Origin: JAKFWF01 sp963741505
GTDB lineage: Bacteria > Pseudomonadota > Alphaproteobacteria > Rhizobiales > Hyphomicrobiaceae
Length of the DNA: 64,000 nt
NCBI GenBank assembly: GCA_963741505.1
Contig: CAVUIJ010000021.1
Location: forward strand, 372,001 to 436,000
Direction of reading: 5' to 3'
Part shown: positions 39,641-47,439 of the stretch, one piece after another
Numbering within the stretch: position 1 is the first letter of the stretch
How the letters are laid out: each line of letters starts with the position of its first letter
Made by a program: the position numbers and the translations under genes
Notes under the pieces: generated by a model
Seen by the model: the letters and a program-made list of their open reading frames with translations, nothing else
What the model was told of the DNA's origin: nothing
The model's database searches: none

Positions 39641-39691
39641 AGCCTCACGGGTCTCGACGACGGCCCGACGGTGGGCGGCAACACCGGGAAC

Positions 39692-39750
39692 GGTGCCTGG
39701 CTTCAGCCTGGCACCGACCGAGCCATGGTGCCAGGCTGAAGCCATGCACC
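39692..39750. repeat. double palindrome, GGTGCCTGGCTT family, copy 1
   Basis: Two 24-bp units, GGTGCCTGGCTTCAGCC... and its reverse complement, are separated by 11 bases. Each unit is itself palindromic at its ends (GGTGCC...GGCACC), so the whole can form a cruciform or a pair of hairpins. Three other copies occur at 42168, 44401 and 44696. Confidence 0.75.
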
Positions 39751-39882
39751 ATCGACAGAGCAAGTTGCTCACCCATTCGGTTCCACTTGAACCTGAAAGA
39801 GTCCTATCCAACCATCGCAACTATTTGTAGGCGCAGCGAGCCGGTCACGAGGTCGGTTGCGAGGCGGCCATCGGACCGTGCC

Positions 39883-40476
39883 TCAACCCAGCGCCCGCTC
39901 GAGGAAGTCGAGGCGGTCCTGGCCCCAGAACAATTCACCCGAAGGCAGCGCGTAGGTCGGCGCGCCGAATACACCGCGAGCGATCGCTTCCTGGGTGAAG
40001 CCGTCGTGCATGGCGTCGAGCTCGGCGTCGGAGGGGCCGGCGGCGAGCTTGGCCATGTCGATGCCGGCGCGCTTTGCTGCGGCCGCGAGCACATCTGGCT
40101 CGGCGATGTTCTGCTCCAGTTCCCATATTGCGCAGCCGATCTCGGACGACAGCCGCACCGCATCGAGACCAGCGAGCTTTGCGCGCAGCACCAGGCGGGT
40201 GCCGCGGCTCTCGTCGGCGGGGAAGAACTTCGGTTCCAGCACCAGCGGCCGATTGCGGAAGCGGCGCCAGCGCTCGAGTTCCATCAGGCGATAGGCGCGC
40301 CGCGCCGGCGCCCGCTTCGGCAGCGGTAGGCCGCCGGTTACTTCGAACACCGGCCCGAACTTGGTCGGCTTGATGTCGATCTTGGCATTCTTCTCCTTGG
40401 CGATCTCGATCAGGCGGCGGCTGCCGAGATAGGTCCAGGGCGAATTCAGCGTCATGTAGTAGTCGATGGTGGTCAT
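39883..40476 (-). CDS. 2-hydroxychromene-2-carboxylate isomerase (DsbA-like, GST kappa type)
   Basis: A 197-residue thioredoxin-fold protein: IDYYMTLNSPWTYLGSRRL with the catalytic serine, then IDIKPTKFGPVFEVTGGLP, and the final FGAPTYALPSGELFWGQDRLDFLE. These match glutathione-dependent isomerases of naphthalene-type degradation and their many uncharacterised relatives. The true substrate is uncertain. It is 13 bp downstream of the dehalogenase gene on the same strand, so the two are likely an operon. Confidence 0.85.
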   Translation of the reverse strand: MTTIDYYMTLNSPWTYLGSRRLIEIAKEKNAKIDIKPTKFGPVFEVTGGLPLPKRAPARRAYRLMELERWRRFRNRPLVLEPKFFPADESRGTRLVLRAKLAGLDAVRLSSEIGCAIWELEQNIAEPDVLAAAAKRAGIDMAKLAAGPSDAELDAMHDGFTQEAIARGVFGAPTYALPSGELFWGQDRLDFLERALG

Positions 40477-40489
40477 CGGTAGCCTCGAT

Positions 40490-41170
40490 TCAGGAATAGA
40501 GTTCAGGCAGGGCGGACAGGCTGGTCAGGACTTTTCCGGCAGGCATGTCGGGATATTCATCGGGCGCATTCGCGCGGTTGACCCATACCGTCCGACAACC
40601 GAAGGCACTGGCGCCGGCCACGTCCCAGCGGTTCGAAGACTGGAACGAGATCTCATGCGCGTCGGCGTGCAGACGATCGGTGGCGAGGCGGTAGACGCTC
40701 GGATGCGGCTTGAAGATGCCGGCCTCGTGCACGGTGATGACATGGTCGAGCAGCGGCGCGATACCGGCGGCGGCGACCGCGTCGGCGATCATGTCGGGAT
40801 CGCCGTTGGTCAGGATCGAGGTGGTGGCGCCGCGCGCCTTGAGCGACGACAGCACGCCGGCCACTTCCGGGTAGGCGCCGAGCGTGCGATAGGCCGCCAT
40901 CAGCTTGCCCTTGAGATCGTCTGACAGCCCGCCCGTCACCGTTGCGGCAAAGTCGAGGCTGCGGCCGGCCAGGGTCCAGAAGTTGGTGTGGCGGCCGGTG
41001 GCGGCATGGATCCAGGTGTATTCCAGATGCTTGGTGCGCCAGATCTGCGACAGCCGCTCCCACTGCGGGCCGATCGCGGCTGCGTGGCGGCTTGCCGCCG
41101 AATGCACGTCGAACAGCGTGCCATAGGCATCGAAGACGAATGGCGATTTCTGAGGTGGCGGGTTTCCCAT
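40490..41170 (-). CDS. haloacid dehalogenase, type II (HAD family)
   Basis: A 226-residue HAD hydrolase: nucleophile Asp in FVFDAYGTLFDVHSAA, TSILTNGDPDM, KPHPSVYRLA, and SFQSSNRWDVAGASAFG with WVNRANAPDEYP. The SSNRWDVAGA pattern is characteristic of (S)-2-haloacid dehalogenases, which hydrolyse L-2-haloacids. The start shows a GTAGG-type palindrome directly upstream. Followed by the isomerase gene in the same orientation. Confidence 0.9.
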   Translation of the reverse strand: MGNPPPQKSPFVFDAYGTLFDVHSAASRHAAAIGPQWERLSQIWRTKHLEYTWIHAATGRHTNFWTLAGRSLDFAATVTGGLSDDLKGKLMAAYRTLGAYPEVAGVLSSLKARGATTSILTNGDPDMIADAVAAAGIAPLLDHVITVHEAGIFKPHPSVYRLATDRLHADAHEISFQSSNRWDVAGASAFGCRTVWVNRANAPDEYPDMPAGKVLTSLSALPELYS

Positions 41171-41202
41171 GTAGGTTGGGTCGCCCGCTTGCGCGACCCA
41201 AC
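41171..41202. repeat. palindromic repeat, GTAGGTTGGGTCGC variant
   Basis: GTTGGGTCGC (41174-41183) pairs with GCGACCCAAC (41193-41202). A further GTGGGTCGCGCTCGCGACCTAC copy follows near 41222-41243. Same style as the repeat at 39549; lies just upstream of the dehalogenase start. Confidence 0.6.
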
Positions 41203-41265
41203 ATGGCTGCTCTGCCCGATTGTGGGTCGCGCTCGCGACCTACGAATAGGTCCATCGCATGCGCC

Positions 41266-42147
41266 TCACTCCTTGCCGCGGATCAGATTGATGATGCCGG
41301 AAAAGTCGGTGCCGCCCTCGCCCCAGGCGTTGTGCAGCTTGTAGAGCTGCGTCGCGGCGGCGCCGAGCGGCGTGGTCGCGCCGGCGGCGAGCGCTGCCTC
41401 CTGCGACAACATCAGGTCCTTGAGCATCAGCGCCGAGGCAAAGCCCGGCTTGTAGCCATTGTTGGCAGGCGACGCCGGCACCGGGCCGGGCACCGGGCAA
41501 TAGGATGTGAGCGACCAGCACTGGCCCGACGAGGTCGAGGCGACATCGAACAGCGCCTGTTTGTCGAGGCCGAGCTTCTCGGCCAGCACGAAGCCTTCCG
41601 CCACCGCGATCATCGAGATGCCGAGGATCATGTTGTTGCAGATCTTGGCGGCTTGTCCCGCACCGGCGCCGCCGCAGTGGACGACGCGCTTGGCCATCGC
41701 CTCGATGATCGGCTTCGCCCCGGCGAAAGCGTCGTCAGCGCCGCCGGCCATGAAAGTCAGCGTCGCCGCTTCGGCGCCGCCGACGCCGCCCGACACCGGC
41801 GCATCGAGCGACAGCATCTTGTGCTCGGCGGCGAGGGCATGGGCGGCGCGCGCCGCGGCGACATCGATGGTGGAAGAATCGATGAACAGCGTGCCGGGCC
41901 TGGCAGCTTTCAGAACATCGCCATAGACCGAAAGCACATGCTTGCCGGCGGGCAGCATAGTGACGACAGCATCGACGCCGCTCGCCGCGTCGGCCGCCGA
42001 ATTCGCTCGTCCGACACCGCGCTTGACGGCGGCCTCGAGGTTCGCCGCAACGAGATCGAAGCCTTTGACCGTGTGGCCCTTCTTCACCAGATTGGCGGCC
42101 ATCGGCCCGCCCATGTTGCCTAGTCCGATGAATCCGATCGTCGCCAT
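41266..42147 (-). CDS. mmsB: 3-hydroxyisobutyrate dehydrogenase
   Basis: A 293-residue beta-hydroxyacid dehydrogenase. The N-terminus has the NAD site IGFIGLGNMGGPMAANLVKK, then DSSTIDVAAARA, the substrate-binding DAPVSGGVGGAEAATLTFM, and catalytic lysine in GQAAKICNNMIL. CWSLTSYCPVPGPVPASPANNGY is typical of MmsB. It oxidises 3-hydroxyisobutyrate in valine breakdown. GGAGGACACA before the ATG at 42147 supports the start; the open frame upstream is only translated palindromic repeat. The enoyl-CoA hydratase gene lies upstream on the same strand, fitting acyl-CoA catabolism. Confidence 0.92.
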   Translation of the reverse strand: MATIGFIGLGNMGGPMAANLVKKGHTVKGFDLVAANLEAAVKRGVGRANSAADAASGVDAVVTMLPAGKHVLSVYGDVLKAARPGTLFIDSSTIDVAAARAAHALAAEHKMLSLDAPVSGGVGGAEAATLTFMAGGADDAFAGAKPIIEAMAKRVVHCGGAGAGQAAKICNNMILGISMIAVAEGFVLAEKLGLDKQALFDVASTSSGQCWSLTSYCPVPGPVPASPANNGYKPGFASALMLKDLMLSQEAALAAGATTPLGAAATQLYKLHNAWGEGGTDFSGIINLIRGKE

Positions 42148-42167
42148 TGTGTCCTCCCCGTATTGAT

Positions 42168-42226
42168 GGTGCCTGGCTTTAGCCTGGCACCATTGTCCGG
42201 ACGGTGCCAGGCTAAAGCCAGGCACC
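42168..42226. repeat. double palindrome, GGTGCCTGGCTT family, copy 2
   Basis: GGTGCCTGGCTTTAGCC... and its exact reverse complement around an 11-base centre, between the two same-strand genes mmsB and enoyl-CoA hydratase. Here the inner base varies on both arms together (TTTAG / CTAAA against CTTCAG / CTGAAG elsewhere), which shows that pairing is kept. Confidence 0.8.
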
Positions 42227-42246
42227 TTCGATTGCTACTGCCGCGG

Positions 42247-43038
42247 CTAGCGACCGGTCCATTGCGCCGGCCGCTTGGCGAGGAAGCTCGTCAGCCCCTC
42301 GCGGAAATCCTCGCTGGTATAGACCTTGGCGACGAGATCGGCGTCATCGACCTTGGCCATCGCCTGACGCATGCGGCGCAGCAGCTCCTTCGTCACCGAC
42401 ATCGTCAGCGGCGCATGGCCCTTGAGGGTCTCGGCCAGCGCCTGGGCGCGCGCCATCAGGCTCGCATGATCGGGCAGCACCTCGGATACGAGGCCGATGC
42501 GCAGCGCTTCGTCGGCCGGCATCAGCCGGGAGGTGAAGATCAGCTCGACCACGCGCGGCTCGCCGATAGCTGCGACCAGGCGCGCCAGCGTCGCCGCCGA
42601 CAGGCAGTTGCCGAGCGTGCGCGCGATCGGAAAGCCGTACTTCATGTCGGCCGCGGCGAGGCGGATGTCGCAGCACACCGCAATGCCAGCGCCGCCGCCG
42701 GTGCAGGCGCCGGCGATGGCGGCGATCGTCGGCACCGGACAGGCTTCGATCGCGGTGAAATGGGCGTCGGCCTTCTGCTCGTAGGCGATCCCCTGCTCCG
42801 GCGTCTTGAAGTCGCGGAACAGCGAGATGTCGGTGCCGGCTGCGAACGCCTTGGGCCCGGCGCCGGTGATGATCAGCGCCCGCACCGAGCCGTCGGCCGG
42901 TATCGTGCGGCAGATCTCGGCCAGCCTGGCGTACATCTCGAATGTGAGCGCGTTGCGCTGTGCCGGGCGATTGAGGGTGACGAGGCCGATGCCGTCGCGG
43001 ATCTCGTAGAGGATGTGGCTCGCAGCATCGGCGGACAT
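42247..43038 (-). CDS. enoyl-CoA hydratase/isomerase family protein
   Basis: A 263-residue crotonase-fold protein: GIGLVTLNRPAQRNALTFEM, the oxyanion-hole AFAAGTDISLFRDF, and TGGGAGIAVCCDIRLAAADMKYG. It acts on CoA esters, hydrating or isomerising enoyl-CoA. The exact substrate is unclear, as one of the two usual glutamates is replaced in this region. It precedes mmsB on the same strand and may serve valine or short-chain fatty acid breakdown (inference). Confidence 0.9.
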   Translation of the reverse strand: MSADAASHILYEIRDGIGLVTLNRPAQRNALTFEMYARLAEICRTIPADGSVRALIITGAGPKAFAAGTDISLFRDFKTPEQGIAYEQKADAHFTAIEACPVPTIAAIAGACTGGGAGIAVCCDIRLAAADMKYGFPIARTLGNCLSAATLARLVAAIGEPRVVELIFTSRLMPADEALRIGLVSEVLPDHASLMARAQALAETLKGHAPLTMSVTKELLRRMRQAMAKVDDADLVAKVYTSEDFREGLTSFLAKRPAQWTGR

Positions 43039-43076
43039 TTGCGCTTTTCCCTGTCATTGCGATTGCTTGGCTCAGC

Positions 43077-43372
43077 CTAGTACCCGGAATCACAAATGGC
43101 TGATACACCTGATCGCGGAACCACGAGTTGACCCGGCAGGAGGGCACCGAAGGCCGTAGCTCTCGCTACGGACGAGGCGTCCGACGCCCCGGGCGGCCGT
43201 GGGCCGCGACCTGAGCGGGCGATCGAGGGTGTTCGCCCGCGTCATGCTGGAGGCATGCGGTCCGCATGACGCGCCGCTTGTCCGATGGGGCACATCGGCC
43301 GGCGCGGCGCTCCTGGCCGGCGAGCATCCTCGATCGTCATGTGTACCAGCCATTTGTGATTCCGGGTACTAG
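43077..43372. repeat. structured element A, 296 bp, perfect 25-bp terminal inverted repeat
   Basis: The arms 43077-43101 and 43348-43372 are exact reverse complements. Pairing continues inward imperfectly for about 20 bp. Inside are a 7-bp hairpin (CCGTAGC-TCTC-GCTACGG, 43154-43171), a hairpin GCGGCC-GTG-GGCCGC (within 43191-43211) and an inner stem formed by CCGGCAGGAG (43133-43142) and CTCCTGGCCGG (43310-43320). The same core recurs in element B at 43857. No protein is encoded. Confidence 0.85.
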
Positions 43373-43457
43373 CGTGGCCGGCCGCAAGAGCGGTAGTGCA
43401 ATGTCTTGAGGGTGGGGTTGCGCGATTGCGCTCTCGCCGGGACAGCGGGACGCTGCC

Positions 43458-43549
43458 GTAGGGTGCAATAGCGTCTTCGCGTATTGCACCGGCTGAACCC
43501 ACCGCCCGAGCGGCACGGTGCAATACGGCTCACGCCCATTGCACCCTAC
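43458..43549. repeat. composite palindrome, GTAGGGTGCAATA family
   Basis: Outer arms GTAGGGTGCAAT and ATTGCACCCTAC are inverted. Each half also folds: GGTGCAATAGCG with CGCGTATTGCACC, and GGTGCAATACGG with CCCATTGCACC. A damaged half copy lies at 30888-30917. Confidence 0.75.
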
Positions 43550-43856
43550 AAAACTTCGGCCGAGGCAACCGCTTGTGCCCGGCAGCGCGCAGCGCTCCGG
43601 GGTATGCGGGTCTTTTCGATCCGGGCGGATACCCGGGACAGCGGGACGGCGACAAGCCGCCAGTTAAGAATGGGGATGGGCTCATCGCCTCGCCGGGATT
43701 TCGAGCCCCGACGCCCGGCCGCTTGCCTCGGGTCACCCCGAAACTTGCTGCCGCGTCCCGCTGCGATGACACGTTGTCTGCGACACGTCCCGCCCATCCG
43801 AAGCGGAACAGATCAGGGTACGTAATCCCTGAACGCAGCCTGACACTGCGGAGCGT

Positions 43857-44139
43857 GTACCCTCAGTCGCCCCCGTACGAAGCGCCCGATCGCGGAGCGG
43901 CGAGGCGGACCGGCAGGAGCGGCGCGCGAAGAGACGTAGCCGAAGCTACGGTCGAGGCGACGCGACGCCGACCAGGGCGGCCGTGGGCCGCGACCCTAGG
44001 GGCGCAGCAGGGCAGCTCGCCGGCGGCGTCGCGACGCTTCGAGCGTAGCTGCGGCATATCGCTGTGCGGCGCCGCTCCTGGCCGGTCCGAACTCGCGGCT
44101 GCTCGATCAGGCGCATCGTACGGGGGCGACTGAGGGTAC
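43857..44139. repeat. structured element B, 283 bp, perfect 24-bp terminal inverted repeat
   Basis: Arms 43857-43880 and 44116-44139 are exact reverse complements. They share only the outermost GTACCC/GGGTAC with element A; the rest differs in sequence but keeps perfect pairing. The core matches A: GATCGCGGA (43888), CCGGCAGGAG (43910), hairpin CGTAGC-CGAA-GCTACG (43935-43950), an identical 21-base block at 43975-43995 containing GCGGCC-GTG-GGCCGC, and GCGGCGCCGCTCCTGGCCGG (44066-44085). No coding sequence. Confidence 0.85.
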
Positions 44140-44328
44140 TCGGCCCAGCCGCATCATCGCTCGTCCCAGCCGAGTGGGCCCGGCTGGGCACGTGGGTTCT
44201 CCTCGCGGAGTGTCCCCCCGTGTTCGACACCACGTAGCCGCCAGCACACGTCTACGCTCCCGGGCCGTGGTGTCAGACAAGAGGGAGTATCGCACGGGGC
44301 GGCAAAGCGTGGATAAGTCTCGATCGTC

Positions 44329-44367
44329 CCCTCTCCCCTAGCGCGCTGCACTTGCGCGGGGAGAGGG
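44329..44367. repeat. CCCTCTCCCC hairpin
   Basis: CCCTCTCCCC (44329-44338) and GGGGAGAGGG (44358-44367) are inverted around 19 bases. A sister hairpin occurs at 44508-44537. Such hairpins are common intergenic elements in GC-rich bacteria. Confidence 0.65.
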
Positions 44368-44400
44368 CCCGGCGCGCAGGCGCCAAAGCAAAATGCGTGA

Positions 44401-44451
44401 GCTTCAGCCTGGCACCGCCCGAGCCATGGTGCCAGGCTGAAGCCAGGCACC
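44401..44451. repeat. double palindrome, GGTGCCTGGCTT family, copy 3
   Basis: GCTTCAGCCTGGCACC, an 11-base centre, and GGTGCCAGGCTGAAGCCAGG with the closing CACC. The left unit lacks its first bases. Confidence 0.7.
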
Positions 44452-44507
44452 AACAACTGAGCAAGCGACCGCCCCTCACCCTCGGCCGGCAACAAGGCCG
44501 GCCTCTG

Positions 44508-44537
44508 CCCTCTCCCCCGAAGCGGCGGGGGAGAGGG
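44508..44537. repeat. CCCTCTCCCCC hairpin, second copy
   Basis: CCCTCTCCCCC (44508-44518) pairs with GGGGGAGAGGG (44527-44537) around an 8-base loop. Confidence 0.65.
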
Positions 44538-44695
44538 GAAGAGCGGCGGCGGCACGACGACCTCGACCCAGGACCGGTCACCGCCGTCGCGCCCCGCGCG
44601 CGTCTGCACGCCGCCGGGATGACGGCAGGGGCAGGTCGGAGCAAGCACGACCCACTGCCATGAAGTGGAGATGGGTGAGGACACTCACGCGAGCC

Positions 44696-44756
44696 GGTGC
44701 CCGGATTCAGCCTTGGACCGCGACCGAGCCCTGGTGCCGGGCTGAAGCCGGGCACC
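44696..44756. repeat. double palindrome, GGTGCCTGGCTT family, copy 4 (diverged)
   Basis: GGTGCCCGGATTCAGCC with CTTGGACC, then GGTGCCGGGCTGAAGCCGGG ending CACC. The left unit has diverged; the right unit keeps the palindrome. Directly downstream of the DUF1178 stop codon. Confidence 0.6.
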
Positions 44757-44777
44757 ATCTACCGGCCACCGGCTTTG

Positions 44778-45242
44778 CTAGTTGTGCTCCTCGGGCAGGG
44801 CGGGAAGGGGATAGAATTCCACGCCTTCCTCGTACAGCGCCTGCGCGTCATCCGCCGTTGCCTCGCCGTAGATGCCGCGGGCCGGCGTCTCGTCGTAGTG
44901 GATCTTGCGCGCCTCTTCGGCAAACTTCGGTCCGACGTACTCGGCCTTGGCCTCCACCTCCTCGCGCATGCGCCGCATCAGGGCGCGCAACTCGGCATAG
45001 GACGGCGTCTGCTTCGCGGCATCGGGATTGGCCGCCTTCACGTTCTGGGCCGCTGCCACATCGGCCTTCTTGTTGGCCTTGGTGCCGACGTTCGGCGCCA
45101 TGATGCATTTCTCGACCGTGCTCGAGCCGCACTGGGGGCAGGCGACGAGACCGCGCTTGGCCTGGGCGTCGAAAGCCGCGCTATTGCCGAACCAGGCCTC
45201 GAAGACGTGCTCGGCCTCGCACTGGAGTTGATAACGGATCAT
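44778..45242 (-). CDS. DUF1178 family protein
   Basis: A 154-residue protein of a family found next to nitrilase genes in alphaproteobacteria. The N-terminus IRYQLQCEAEHVFEAWFGNS is typical, with a zinc-binding-like pair CPQCGSS and the central lysine-rich spacer. The C-terminus reads GIYGEATADDAQALYEEGVEFYPLP. The function is unknown. Its ATG overlaps the nitrilase stop codon by 4 bp (ATGA), which indicates coupled translation. Confidence 0.92.
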   Translation of the reverse strand: MIRYQLQCEAEHVFEAWFGNSAAFDAQAKRGLVACPQCGSSTVEKCIMAPNVGTKANKKADVAAAQNVKAANPDAAKQTPSYAELRALMRRMREEVEAKAEYVGPKFAEEARKIHYDETPARGIYGEATADDAQALYEEGVEFYPLPALPEEHN

Positions 45243-46138
45243 GATGCAGCCTTGATCTTTTCGCGGATGCCCGCTTGCTCGACCGTGAACACGCGGTCGT
45301 GGGTCAGCGACGGCACCCGGCCGCGCGCTTCGGTCACTGCCGCCATGTCGATGTCGGCGGTGATCACCATTGGCGTCTCGCCGTCGGCCTCGGCCAGGAT
45401 CTCGCCCCAAGGCGAAATAACGAGGCTGTGGCCATAGGTCTGTCGCCCGTTCGGATGGGTGCCGGCCTGGGCGGCGGCGAACACGAAACATTGCGTCTCG
45501 ATGGCACGCGCCCGCAGCAGCGTATGCCAGTGCGCTCTGCCGGTCGGCACCGTGAACGCTGCCGGCACCGCGATCATGGTCGCGCCGGCATGCGCAAGAG
45601 CCCGATAAAGCCCGGGAAAGCGCATGTCGTAACAGATCGTGATGCCGAGGCGGCCCCATGGCAGGTCGGCGAGCACGGCGGTATCGCCCGGCGCGAAGTT
45701 GCGGCTTTCGCGGTACTTCTCGCCGTTCGGCAGATCGACATCGAACATGTGGATCTTGTCGTAGCGCGCGGTGATGACGCCCTCTGGTGAAATCAGCAGC
45801 GCCCGGTTGGCGATCTTGTCGGCGCTCTTCAGTACGCCCGTGGAGCCGACGTGCAGCCAGATCTTGAGCTCGCGCGCGAGTGCCCGAAAGTGCGCGATCG
45901 CCGGATTGCCCTCCTCCGGCCGGGTGGCGACGAACAGCTTCGCCCGGTCGTTCTCCATCAGTGTCGTGATCTCGGGGGTCAGGACATAGACGGCACCCTT
46001 GGCCACGGCCTCGCGGATCAGCTGCGACGCCGCCTCGAGATTGGTGGCAACGTCGGGCCCGCTCGTCATCTGCACGAGGCCGACGCGGAACTTTGCCGGC
46101 GATGGCGACGCGCCAGAAACGGCTTTGGTGGCGGCCAT
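45239..46138 (-). CDS. carbon-nitrogen hydrolase (Nit/omega-amidase type)
   Basis: A 299-residue nitrilase-superfamily protein with the full triad: Glu in LTPEITTLM, Lys in YDKIHMFDVDLPNG and Cys in GITICYDMRFPGLYRALA. The sequence follows the Nit1/Nit2 branch, whose members hydrolyse deaminated glutathione or alpha-keto-acid amides. The start is the ATG at 46138; the frame is open 19 codons upstream without homology. It sits in a minus-strand run comF - grxC - nitrilase - DUF1178, a conserved alphaproteobacterial order. Confidence 0.92.
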   Translation of the reverse strand: MAATKAVSGASPSPAKFRVGLVQMTSGPDVATNLEAASQLIREAVAKGAVYVLTPEITTLMENDRAKLFVATRPEEGNPAIAHFRALARELKIWLHVGSTGVLKSADKIANRALLISPEGVITARYDKIHMFDVDLPNGEKYRESRNFAPGDTAVLADLPWGRLGITICYDMRFPGLYRALAHAGATMIAVPAAFTVPTGRAHWHTLLRARAIETQCFVFAAAQAGTHPNGRQTYGHSLVISPWGEILAEADGETPMVITADIDMAAVTEARGRVPSLTHDRVFTVEQAGIREKIKAAS

Positions 46139-46191
46139 GATTGTAGAACCTTTCTCGTCAGTCGACGGCGGTGTACTGGACACGTTTTCTC

Positions 46192-46449
46192 TCAAGTGCC
46201 CAGCATCGCGTCGAGCTTGCCCCCGCGGTCGAGCGCGTAGAGATCGTCACAACCGCCAACATGCTCCCTGCCGATCCAGATCTGCGGTACCGAATTGCGC
46301 CCGCCTGCCTTGCGCCGCATCTCGTCGCGTAGCTCAGACTTGCCGGTAACATCTACCTCCTGGTAGCGCACGCCCTTTCCCTCCAACAGCTGCTTCGCCA
46401 TCTGGCAGTAGGGACACAGCGATGTGGTGTAGATAGTGACGGGCAGCAT
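46192..46449 (-). CDS. grxC: glutaredoxin 3
   Basis: An 85-residue glutaredoxin: VTIYTTSLCPYCQMAKQLL with the redox pair CPYC, then SVPQIWIGREHVGGCDDLYAL, which carries the cis-proline and the glutathione-binding GGCDD. It reduces disulfides with glutathione in the cytoplasm. The ATG at 46449 places the fold start exactly; a longer frame to 46563 has no homology. Confidence 0.95.
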   Translation of the reverse strand: MLPVTIYTTSLCPYCQMAKQLLEGKGVRYQEVDVTGKSELRDEMRRKAGGRNSVPQIWIGREHVGGCDDLYALDRGGKLDAMLGT

Positions 46450-46562
46450 GAGGTCCAAGTCCGGAAAGCATCGTGAACTATGTAATAATAAGCGATCGGG
46501 AGCCCGGCGAGAAGGGCACGACGATGACAACTTGGACGCAGGATGAACAAACTCCTTGCCCA

Positions 46563-47357
46563 CTAGCCGTGGCGATCGCCGGTTACCATCGCCACCGCCA
46601 CAACGTCGACGCGAGCGGCACCGGCCGCCTTCAAGGCCCGGGCACAGGCTTCGACCGTGGCCCCGGTGGTGATGACGTCGTCGACCAACACGATATTGCG
46701 GCCTGCGATGCTGGCTCTGGCAGCCGGCGCCACCACAAAAGCGGCCGCCATGTTTTGCCGCCGTTGATCGCGGGTCAGTCCGACCTGCTGCGGTGTTGCC
46801 TTGACCCTGAGCAATGCCTGCGGCTGCCAGGCCAGACCGCGAAGTCGCGCCAATTGCTGCGCCAGAATCGCGGCCTGGTTGAATCGGCGCCGCAGCAGCC
46901 GCCAGCGGTGCAGCGGCACCGGTACCAAAAGATCGGCATCGCCGAGCAATTCATCGCCAGCCGCCGACAGCCAGCGGCCGAACATGCGGCGGCCGTCGTG
47001 GCGGTCGGCGTATTTCAGGGCGTGGACGAGATCGCGGACGACGCCGTCGAAATGCGCTGCCGCCCGCGCCCGGTCGTAGTCGGGAGGGTCGGCCAGCGCC
47101 GCCGCCGAGACGGTCTTGCTGCCGCTGTCGAAGGGCAGCGGGATGCCGAGGCGGTCGCACAGCGGCGACCGAATGAATGCGATGCGGCGCCAGCAGCGCG
47201 CGCAAAGCGCATCGTGTCCTGCGAGCGGATGATGACAGTGCAGGCACACCGGCGGCAGCAGGAAGTCGACCGCCCAATTCCAGGCCGTGACACCGCCCAG
47301 TCGACGCCACAGCGGCGGCTCAACCGCGGACGTTTCGTTGTTTGCCGATCGGTCCAT
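46563..47357 (-). CDS. comF: ComF-family phosphoribosyltransferase-like protein
   Basis: A 264-residue protein. An N-terminal zinc ribbon is visible (CLHCHHPLAGHDALCARCW), followed by FDGVVRDLVHALKYADR, LLVPVPLHRWRLLRRRFNQA and the PRPP-binding loop NIVLVDDVITTGATVEACAR. ComF proteins assist DNA uptake or nucleotide salvage; in alphaproteobacteria the exact role is not settled. First gene of the comF-grxC-nitrilase-DUF1178 run. Confidence 0.92.
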   Translation of the reverse strand: MDRSANNETSAVEPPLWRRLGGVTAWNWAVDFLLPPVCLHCHHPLAGHDALCARCWRRIAFIRSPLCDRLGIPLPFDSGSKTVSAAALADPPDYDRARAAAHFDGVVRDLVHALKYADRHDGRRMFGRWLSAAGDELLGDADLLVPVPLHRWRLLRRRFNQAAILAQQLARLRGLAWQPQALLRVKATPQQVGLTRDQRRQNMAAAFVVAPAARASIAGRNIVLVDDVITTGATVEACARALKAAGAARVDVVAVAMVTGDRHG

Positions 47358-47439
47358 TGCCGCGTCCCCAGCGAATGCCTGCCATACCTACCCGGATAGA
47401 GTCGCACACGCGCCAGGATTGTCAGCTAGGATGATTCCC

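Larger units (their letters stand above)
43373..44777. other. repeat-rich gene-free region
   Basis: About 1.4 kb without a supported gene. It holds palindromes at 43458, 44329, 44401, 44508 and 44696 and structured element B at 43857-44139. Open frames across it (for example 43573-44133) have an arginine/proline-rich composition typical of GC-rich noncoding DNA and cross the palindromes. Confidence 0.7.

Noticed and set aside
40942..42123. 393-codon + strand frame
   Set aside because: Crosses the dehalogenase and mmsB genes in antisense and reads through palindromic repeats.
43573..44133. 186-codon frame in the repeat region
   Set aside because: Runs through structured element B and palindromes; arginine/proline-rich, no start signal, no family.
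43077..44139. Retron or other reverse-transcriptase-linked RNA as explanation of elements A and B
   Set aside because: The inverted flanking arms are suggestive, but no reverse transcriptase gene or fragment is present in the window.
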